NCBI GenBank assembly: GCA_964059195.1
Contig: CAXKWD010000004.1
Coordinates: 123,042,043-123,106,042 of the forward strand
Source: Ectobius pallidus
Lineage: Eukaryota; Arthropoda; Insecta; Blattodea; Ectobiidae
Direction: 5' to 3'
DNA length: 64,000 nt
Numbering within the stretch: position 1 is the stretch's first letter; each line of letters begins with the position of its first letter. Position numbers and translations under genes: made by a program. Below the pieces are notes generated by a model. That model was not told where the DNA came from. It did no database searches and saw only the letters and a list, made by a program, of their open reading frames with translations. Below, piece by piece: positions 55,391 through 64,000 of this stretch.

Positions 55391-57197
55391 TTCCCAAACC
55401 GGCTCTGCCCCCTCCGTGGGTTCCAACAACAACATATGATACAAAATAACAGTAGAAATTAGAAAATAATAATATTATGAAATTGAAACTAAGAATAAAA
55501 TGTATTAGGGATGACGCTATAAATTTATAATGCCAATTTCATTTTTCTGTAAAATTATGTTTCGTAACATTAATAATATTGATTTAGAACATAATTTCAA
55601 GTGAAAATCAATGGTTAGAAAGTGGTCCGCAATTTTTATAAAAATGATTCCATCCAGTTTAATCCATTCAGAATTTGAGTATAGAAACATCCATTCAACG
55701 GATGGTACCAGGGGATAATGCTGTGTAATGTTTCTTTTTCACTTCTACATTACGGTAATAATTATTATCGAAGGATTCTACGAGGATAAACAGTCGATCT
55801 TAATGGTTTCCATGGATGTACAACTCATAATGAAATGTTTTGAAGGACAGATGGAAGAAAATTTCATAATTTAAATGTGGAATAAACAGCTTGTAAACCT
55901 AAATCTCCAGGAAGAAATGCAAAGAGATACTGAGCAGTCAAAAGAGAGGAATTACACAATAAGTCTACCATCAAGGATTTCAAAGACCAGTAGTACCTAC
56001 GAATTTATTGTGAGTAGGCTATTAGCGTATAAATTAAAAAATATGTATAATTTCATTATATTAGGCAGTGACCGGGAGCTGAATATTTATCTGAAGTAAA
56101 GAGTTGACTAAAAACGGGATGTGATGTTACAAGTCATGAACGAAAGATACCACAGGTATTACGTTAAGCAGTTGCGACCCTCTGTACTTTCTACAACAGA
56201 AATTAATCTTTTTGACAGCTGGTGCAATTGTAGTACCTCTGGTGGTTCGCAAAACACTCATAAGTTTCTGTGTTGCAATGTAGGCGAGGTGTACAAATTA
56301 AGAAAAATTAAACGTTCACCATTTTATTGCTTTTAATACTTTTCTCCTTTGCAAGTAACTCAGAAATAGGCCTAAGATATATTTCTTCTAGTATGGTACT
56401 CTTGAAAGAGCTACTTGCTCCAAACAAAATTTAAGTTATCAATCTTTCCTGTATAAGATGTATTTAAATCTAGCGCCTCTTTTAAGAAATTAACTGAAAG
56501 AGCTTAAGATTCCGTCCATATAACTCAATAGTGGAGACTTTCATTAAAACTGTAAATATATCTTGCGTTGGAGGATTCTGAAAACGTAAAAATAAAGTTT
56601 TGAGAAAACGCCACTGTAAAGTTTTCGTATATAAGTATACAGATTAAAAATTACTGTAAAACCTGATAAGGAGGACAGGCCAAATAATTTACTCCAACCG
56701 TATTTTTAAAATCTGATGGAACATTTTGTCTTAATAAAACAAAACTTATTTTTTTCATTTATTTTCGCTAAAATCTCAGTCCTAACCCTTTTTGTAGCCT
56801 GTACTCCTAACTTCACGACTGCCTCCTACATAACTTCTTGCATAGAAGATCATCATTAACACTTTTTTATTCATCGATTTGTGCATCATAGCACAATCTG
56901 GGGCGACCAATGATCATCTGCTAATGTGCTACACAGCACTAACAGCTTCCCTATTTTCTTCGAATGCTAGCCGTTATGCAAACAGTATGGAAGGCAACGT
57001 ATTTTCTAGCGCTCTCTCCGGGAAAACTAGAAACTACAGTGTCGAGTGCTGAATTATTGGCTTCAGCCGCTATATTTCACTCACAGAAATCTGACTGTGC
57101 ATGCACTATTGGGCTTTACTCCTTGCCAGCTGTGATTGTGCTATGATTCACGGAGCCACTATGAGTCGAGCATTAGTTGTAGGATGATGCATTTGGT
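55391..57197. other. No gene recognised
   Basis: AT-rich sequence. Frames around 55875-56336 and 56964-57146 are short and show no motif. Confidence 0.45.
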
Positions 57198-58832
57198 GGT
57201 ATAAATAAGACCAAGCCGCGGCTCAAAACTCACTAATTCATAGCAGCTGCTTGGTTTGGTATAAATAAAAGGCGGCTTCCTCAACCACCTGCCTAGCCGT
57301 TGCTCAACGACCTTGACAGCTCAGCCGCTGCTTAGGATTTGGTATAAATAAAACTAAGCCGCGGCTGTCTGTTGGTAGCAGCGGCTTGCTTTTTTCTGAG
57401 GCACCTCATTTGCGGACTCAGCTTGCTCAAGTGAAGTTTTTAATCGTATTGGCGGGGTTCATGGGGGTGATTTTTTTAACCAATATGAGTAATTTATAAG
57501 GAACGTAAGGATTATGATGTGCACAGATGTAAAGAACCGGTTGTACAATAAAATTGTAAAACATGTGTAACTTAACTTTGTTACTTTTCTTTATTATTAT
57601 AATAATAATAATCATGAAATAATACATCATTATAAGTCTAACACATTCTCATATTTTACCGTTATCAATATGAACTAAAATATTTCAAACGTGAATAATT
57701 CTTTTAACACTATTTCAAATTGTAATGCTGTAAACTAAATAACTTCAAATCTATTATGTAGCAAGTAGATTCAAAACGAACGTATTTTATGAATTAATTA
57801 TGGAAAATAATTAAATATTAATAAAAGAACTACATATATATGTAGACCTACCTTCTTTACTAATAGCAAAACATATTGAAATAAAAATGGAAACTCCATC
57901 CTCTTACAAAGCTATTTTATGTGGGACAAAATAAGCTGATCTGAACAAATCTCACACCCTTAAAAGCTTATCCGGGTTTGTTTGTCTTGCTATCAATTTG
58001 ACTATGCCCCCTCTTCAAACAAACATAAATACTTGGAGGGAATGAAAGAAACGGGGTAGAGCACCAGCTTTTAGACTCTTCAGTTGTACAGTCTGCACAA
58101 GAGCAAACTATTAAAACTGCTAAGATTATAAAATATCCTAATTATTTACCTAATAGGTACTAAGTATACTTGTGATTTTAGGACAATTGCCTACTCTGTT
58201 AAGTATTATTTAAAATGTTAAACTATAATACGTTTCTATGACGGTACAAGTAAGCAAAATATCGAAATGTGCTTATTAGTAAATGTTAACTTTTGTTTAT
58301 TAAAATTAAGTAAAATTATATCTGTCTACTGTTTTAGTTAAATGCTTAATTCATTAATTTACAAGCCTAAACATAATTTTTAGTGCCCTAAAATCAAGGT
58401 TTTCTAATAAAACATGAATACTAGAGAATACTGTAGGATAAAAATTCCTCTGACACTGGGGCTTGAACCCAGGACCTTTTAATACTAGGCCTAGAGATGT
58501 AAAAACTACGAGGACATGTTCACACTCTCTTGTCTCTTTCCTTTCTCCCAAAGTAGCTTTTCTTTCTTTAAATTCAATACTTATATACATTATATACTGA
58601 ACTTTAAATTTTAAATCGGTCACAGACAGTCAAGTGGCATGTTTGTTTACACAGCTGTCATGTGTCGAGCGGTATGGGATGCAGGTGTCCAAGCACTTGC
58701 TACCAGTAGCCTGAGCCGCGGCTATGCAAGGAGGGGAAATTTTTTATTTATTTGAAACAGCCAGCCGTTGCTAGATTCTCAACCTTCTCATAAGCAACGG
58801 CTAGGTAGCAGTGGCTTTCTTTTATTTATATC
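57198..58832. mobile_element. Inverted-repeat element with palindromic GC subterminal motifs
   Basis: The left side has three tandem blocks, each starting GGTATAAATAA (57198, 57258, 57341) and carrying AAGCCGCGGCT or related motifs in both orientations. The right side (about 58700-58832, reversed) starts GATATAAATAAAAG with AGCCGTTGCT and AGCCGCGGCT. Such inverted, repeated subterminal motifs are typical transposase-binding sites of DNA transposons. No transposase frame and no clear target duplication, so superfamily and ends are uncertain. Confidence 0.45.
58425..58535 (-). mobile_element. tRNA-related SINE fragment
   Basis: On the minus strand a B box GGTTCAAGCCC lies in a pairing context (CCTGGGTTCAAGCCCCAG, a T-arm-like hairpin). 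It is preceded by a decayed A-box-like region and followed by GAGGAATTTTTATCC, a body seen in insect SINEs. It could be a tRNA pseudogene instead. Confidence 0.5.
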
Positions 58833-60049
58833 ACTCATTGTCGTGTGGCAGAATTTCCTAAATGCTTGTATTGTATTATGAAGGAACTTGGCGAATTTTC
58901 TACATGATCTGTTAAAGAGACCCGTTGTAGCAGATCTTTGGAGGAGAAAGTGACAGTTAAAGTATTAGGTAGGCCTCCTCTAAACTTAAATCAGTCAACA
59001 AGCTAAAGGTAGCGGTAAAAACATCGGGTGTACGAGAAAATTTAATGTGAAACTGTATGATAACAGAAGGATCTGCGTCTCTGATGTTCGGAATGTTCGG
59101 CATAATTATTTTTCTAAACATATCTTGGCTTTGGGAATATGTGCAGTACTGTACTTTTATTACAGATTAGGCAAGAAAACAGGATGTTCATCAATTTTTC
59201 TTAAAGACACAATGCAATAGGCCTACCGATATTAAGTTGTGTTATATTTATAACGTCAACGGCGTCGAATCCTTTTATTTTAAACGCCTATATAAATATT
59301 TCTTATACTCTCTTTTTTTGTTATAAGTGGACTTAATACTTTAAAAAAAAATCTAACTGCAGGCCTAGAAATGATAATTATCTGCAGCACAGCCTCGTTT
59401 TAAGCCTCGCGCAGCGACTGGTCATGACCTTTTAGCATTAGTAGAAGTGCTCAAAAAGTTAAAAATCACAGAACCAACAAATTTCATATATTCATCATTT
59501 CTCTTCATGTGGTATAAAGTGTACATTTAGGAAATTTTTTCTTACCAATGCGTCTATGTTCAGCACTTTTCTTTCTTTTGAAAATTGCACTCTCAATCTT
59601 GGTTGAAGTATAAAAAGCATATTTATAGGATATAGGAAAAAAGATACAGATATAATACAACATAAAATTACTATGATTCTATATCCTTAAACATTTCGTT
59701 CAAAACATTTCATTTCCGAAGCGCCACGAAAATTACTTTATGTTAACGTATAACCAATATAAAATGAAGATTCTTTGGGAATTGTTAAAAATTATAATCT
59801 CTATCTGAAGGGTATTTATCAGAATATGTTCATATATTCTCATGAATAAATATTATCATAAGACGATAGTTTGTGAAATTGTCAAATATTACTAGAACTT
59901 CTAGCTGTTAGCTGAAATTTTTAGCCACCAAAGACTTAAAGGCCGAATTTGAGCACACGAATCTGGCTTATAAATTCCTTTCAAATCGTTAACGCGGCTT
60001 TCGAGAAAATCATAGAAAAATGTTATTCCATGTTAAAGTGACAGTAAAA
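58833..60049. other. No gene recognised
   Basis: AT-rich sequence leading into R copy E. No repeat or coding signal that I can support. Confidence 0.4.
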
Positions 60050-63000
60050 GTAAATTATGTTACAGAGTGGTTTATAATATAGGCTAAGTTATAGAATAAG
60101 AGGCCGCATTGCAAGGTGTGCGTTATCAGTTGTCTCACGGTCATACGCAGTGGTATAATACTATCTTCAAAACATGCATTGTTAACAACTGGCTGATAAC
60201 TTTCCTTCTAAGAAAAAATAAAGGTTTGATAAAAATACTATAGATCTAAATTATTAATAAAAAATAAGACCTCGTGTAGAAGATTTACACAACATCGTTG
60301 GAGCCGTTTCAGAGAAAATGTAGGTAAAAAAATCGTAATGTACAGTAGAACTAAAGATAAGAGACATTCGTCGCCAATCTTCACGCCACATTTCCAAAAA
60401 ATATTTAACCTAAATATAATATTTTTATGTGTTTTTTGAACGATTTTCATTTCTCGAAATAGAAACGCCGTCAGACACAAACACACACACACACAGACAA
60501 GCATTTCTGAACATTTAATACATAGACTCAGGAAACCTCAAAATGCCTATTTATAATGAAAACTCAACATCGAATTTCAGGGTAGAACACAAATCTTCAT
60601 AAACCTGTAACAACTTTGGTACGGTTAGAGAAGTAAAGATACAAAATTTAAAAGGACAAAATAGCAGATTACTCTACAAATGAATCCACCTGATATTCTT
60701 GATATAAAAGACAATACAGTTATCGAAAAATTATTAAAAGTTTTATCCAGAAAAGTATTTGTATATGAAAAATACGTAGAAAGTAGCTCAAATGAGAAAC
60801 TTTCAATAAGAAAGATAGTTATTTTTGGATCAAGGGTACAATGTAACTGTTAAGAAGAAAACACTCCCTAATTGGAATAGATAGGGAGTGAATGACGCTA
60901 AATTGTATGACCAAAGCTTTATTCGGTGGCTACTTAAGCAAAACCTACTGTTTCACGAGCTTAAACAATCGGTCATATCTTCAGAAAAATTTCCACGGAA
61001 ACAGAATGCGTCTTTGGGAATAGAAATGACAAAAATTGCATTTCAAAAATTTTAATAATTATAGATATTAACATGTAACTATGTATTAAATACAATACAG
61101 ATACAAATATTAATATGGTTTGAGATGTAAACGGAGATTTAGATCTTCAAGGGACACCACAGATTTAACTATCATGAGGAAAAGGTAAAACAAAAAACAA
61201 ACTGTACATGTATGAACATCGCAGGCCTAGTATTTTCAAATGTTTTAAATGCAGCCTTTAAACTCTTCAGAAATTAATTAATTATCACAATCTGAAAAGT
61301 ATCAAAATTTGATGTAAAGACTTCAGGGAATTGATACCTCCCTCCCTCTCTGTATTCTGTATGCAAGTGTGATATTTATAATGGACTCCACTTTTCTGCA
61401 GGATACACAAAAATTACGTATCTGGACCTTGACAACGATTAATGGAATGCTGGCCAGCAGATGGAGTGGGATCTACAATTAGACGGAAGAAGTACGAATA
61501 CAACGCCAGAGGTGCCTGCCTAAGAAGGAAAATGTTTGCTGGAGAAGACAGCGGAAGAAGAAGGGTATTTTTCCATGTTATTGTATGTTCGTTGTTAAGT
61601 ATAAAAGCAATTAAAACATCCATAGGACCAAAGACCAGGTCTCAAAGTAAATTCTTAAAATTTAACTAATATTTAGGGACTATTTTGGCAAATTGGTGCT
61701 AAGATTTATACATTTAATTTAATAAAATTGGTTATTAAATTATCACTTAACATCCCCAAACCACGGAATTTTCTCATTTGGATAGTGTATATCATGAGTA
61801 TCAAACACGATTTAATTAAAAAGATCTGGTCTTTGGTGAATCGCTGCTTTGTTTAATGCACAACAGCGATAACGGAGCCTAATGTCTGTTATTCCTTTGT
61901 GATTTTATATTCACTGCAATTTATGTGAAATTCATAATCATGCTAAAATTGAAAGGAATAACAAAAAATCCTATCCTTCGCGTCCACGTTCGCAGGCTCT
62001 GGAAATGCAGTTGAGCAAGCTTATTAACTGCAGCCAAGAAGGAAGGGTGAAATAATATTGTTTACAATTGTGGCATACAGTGAGTGATCTATGAAGAAAG
62101 TTTTCAAATTTGAGTTATTGTCACCTCTGTGTAGCACATACACTTACGTAATTGTAAACGTAATATCAAAGGTTTGTGTAGGTTCCTTCCTTGTCTATTC
62201 TTGAAAGATAATTTTCTTAAATTAAGGGAATTGTATTTCTCCTGCGAAAGAGTGACTGTGTCCGCTTGGAAGCAATATTAACGTGATATGCAGATGTTAT
62301 GGTCTGTGCGTCTGTCTGATTGTAGACACTTGCCAGTTGATGCTATCTAGGTGGATGATGAAGGAGAACTTGTTGTTAGCAGCTGGGAGATATCGAAAAA
62401 TGGGTAAAAAAAGAGTCTCAATGGACAAGAAAAGGCTCGAGTGTATAGGAACTTGGGATTAGAATACTCGCACATTAGCCACAAAGCAAATAATGTGATT
62501 GAGGCTAACCAGCAAGATGTCGGGTGTAACTGCTGTGAGCTGTGGCAGGTAGTGTGAAGTGGTGTAAAAACCATTTGTTAAAGAACACTGAGAAAGTAGA
62601 AAATTTCAGTGAATTTGATAAAATTGGTGTTTATAATGCGCAAAATGCTTTTTTTTTTTGGTTTGGGGTGATAAATAGCCAAGAATGTAGTGGCATTTAC
62701 GTAAATATAAGGGAAAAAGCATCAAATAGAAGACAAGTTTCATTTACATAAAATATAAATAATTTCCGTAGACAGCGAATCAGGGTATGTGGTAAAGCAT
62801 TTAAAGTTGTATCTGGAATATCCAAGAAACATATTTCTACAGCCAGAGGATATAGGAAGACAAGAAGACCTGTGCCCGAGGGGAATGAATCAGATTCTGA
62901 ACTGGAGGGTAAGATTTATACATTAATGAAACACTAAAAGCCTTTCCGTAACCACCTACATAATGACAGACATTGAGGAAAATTATTGGGTCATATACTG

Positions 63001-63700
63001 AGATAAAAGGGGCATAAATCACACATACAGAACAACAAGGGCCTAACAAGGTAATAAAAGGTTGGCACTGTGGTCTGAAGTAGATTTTTGTAAACATTTT
63101 GAAATGTGTAAATTCAGATAAGAAGGAATAAATTAAGTGTTAAGTTGAAATTTTTTATTATTAGGAAGCCATAAAAATTTCAAAATATCTCAATTCCAAT
63201 ATTTCTGGCGTAGATCACTCTGTCACTGGATGTTTAAAGCATGAATCTGTTCAGACTATTTGTAATTTATGTGCCACAAGTTGTTTTTTTTCATCATACT
63301 CGTATTTTTATGTCATATCTGTCTCTTATCTAATTGCCGTTGATATTCGGATAAGTGTAAGCCAAAAGGCGCAGTCGACCAAAGAAAAAATCGGGCGAGA
63401 TTTGTTACAGGGTTTATTAAGTCCCAAGAAATAATTCATTATCATGATATTAGTAGATCTATGTTATTTTTCTAAGGAATTACATTGTATTATCTTTGTT
63501 AATAGGCTACGGAACATTACTTCTCAACCAGTTAAGCACGAAAGGTTTTGCTTTCATTAAAGGTTTTTAATTTTAATTTACAATGACAGCAGGTGACGGT
63601 AATTCTTTGAAATTTATGTTGACTAGCCTTTGATTATGCTGTTATCGTCCTTTAGGTAATAAATAATAATAATTAAGCACAAAGTGAAAATATTACATAC
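60050..63700 (+). repeat. R repeat, copy E, the most complete uninterrupted copy
   Basis: The leader is about 60100-61340 (CGCATTGCAAGGTGTGCG, GAATGACGCTAAATTGT blocks). The body is about 61340-62100, with TTTCTGCAG at 61394-61402, the GGACCAAAGACCAGGTCTCA block at 61623-61642 and the core at 61832-62052. The downstream part, 62100-63110, is shared with copy B. A tail at 63180-63700 is shared with sequences near 33200 and 38150. Core hairpin 1 is intact; hairpin 2 has one mismatch. No shared reading frame with the other copies. It serves as empty site for the PLE, Harbinger and LTR-like insertions in the other copies. Confidence 0.75.
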
Positions 63701-64000
63701 CACAGTTTACTGTCAACATCAGAAAAAAAAGGATTTTTAAACAAATATTTTGGTTCTGAAATTAGCCTGAATAAAGCATTAAAATTAATTGCTTCAGCAG
63801 TTGTGTATTCATGGTACTGTTTTAGTTACCTATTTAGTTAGGACATTAAAGTGAAAACATCTTCAGACGGGTACAATGCAAATTTTATTATTTGTTTTAA
63901 CCAGTTATTAGCTATGATATAAAAATCTGCACATTGTTAGCTGCATTTATATCGGCATCGTTTTCTTCGACTGCCGATATATTATCCCTTTTATAAGTTG

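Overview
This window is a repeat-dominated piece of an animal genome, most likely an arthropod and probably an insect. The signs are overall AT richness, long intergenic tracts without open frames, and a mixture of Penelope-like elements (PLEs), RTE- and Jockey-like LINEs, a Ty3/gypsy element, Helitrons, hAT, PIF/Harbinger and mariner-type fragments, and tRNA-derived SINEs. I see no convincing single-copy host protein gene and cannot name the species. The only intact long reading frames belong to transposable elements.

1-12.9 kb is a three-level nest. A decayed RTE-like LINE (1-571 and about 11955-12910) flanks a 5'-truncated PLE (572-11954). A 9.8-kb Ty3/gypsy element (1455-11253) sits inside the GIY-YIG endonuclease segment of that PLE. 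The gypsy element has two apparently identical 693-bp LTRs, a 4-bp target duplication and an initiator-tRNA-Met-type primer site. Its broken gag is separated from an intact pol by an in-frame TGA in a classic readthrough context.

13.0-20.2 kb is bounded by hAT-type inverted ends and an 8-bp duplication. It holds nested debris: Helitron-like copies, a LINE coding fragment split by a 2-kb DNA element, and a tandem array of short Helitron units. 20.3-29.9 kb contains an inverted-arm element, LINE fragments, a SINE, a 704-bp hAT MITE and microsatellites.

29.9-45.0 kb and 60.0-63.7 kb contain five diverged copies of an unrecognised, apparently non-coding repeat unit (called R here). Each copy contains a roughly 230-nt core with conserved inverted repeats. 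Three copies carry a different insertion (an LTR-like element, a PLE, a Harbinger element), and the uninterrupted copies serve as empty-site controls.

45.68-53.76 kb is the most striking object: two nearly identical full-length PLE copies (819 codons each, intact RT and GIY-YIG motifs) in head-to-head orientation, flanked by one target-site duplication. Each copy carries a complete type I hammerhead ribozyme core just upstream of its 3' long repeat. Predicted ribozyme cleavage lies within a few bases of the 5' end of the plus-strand copy. The rest (53.8-60 kb) holds a mariner fragment, a short hAT MITE, an inverted-repeat element with palindromic GC motifs, and a SINE fragment.

All calls come from reading the sequence and the supplied translations. 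No database search or folding program was run, and repeat boundaries given as round numbers are approximate.
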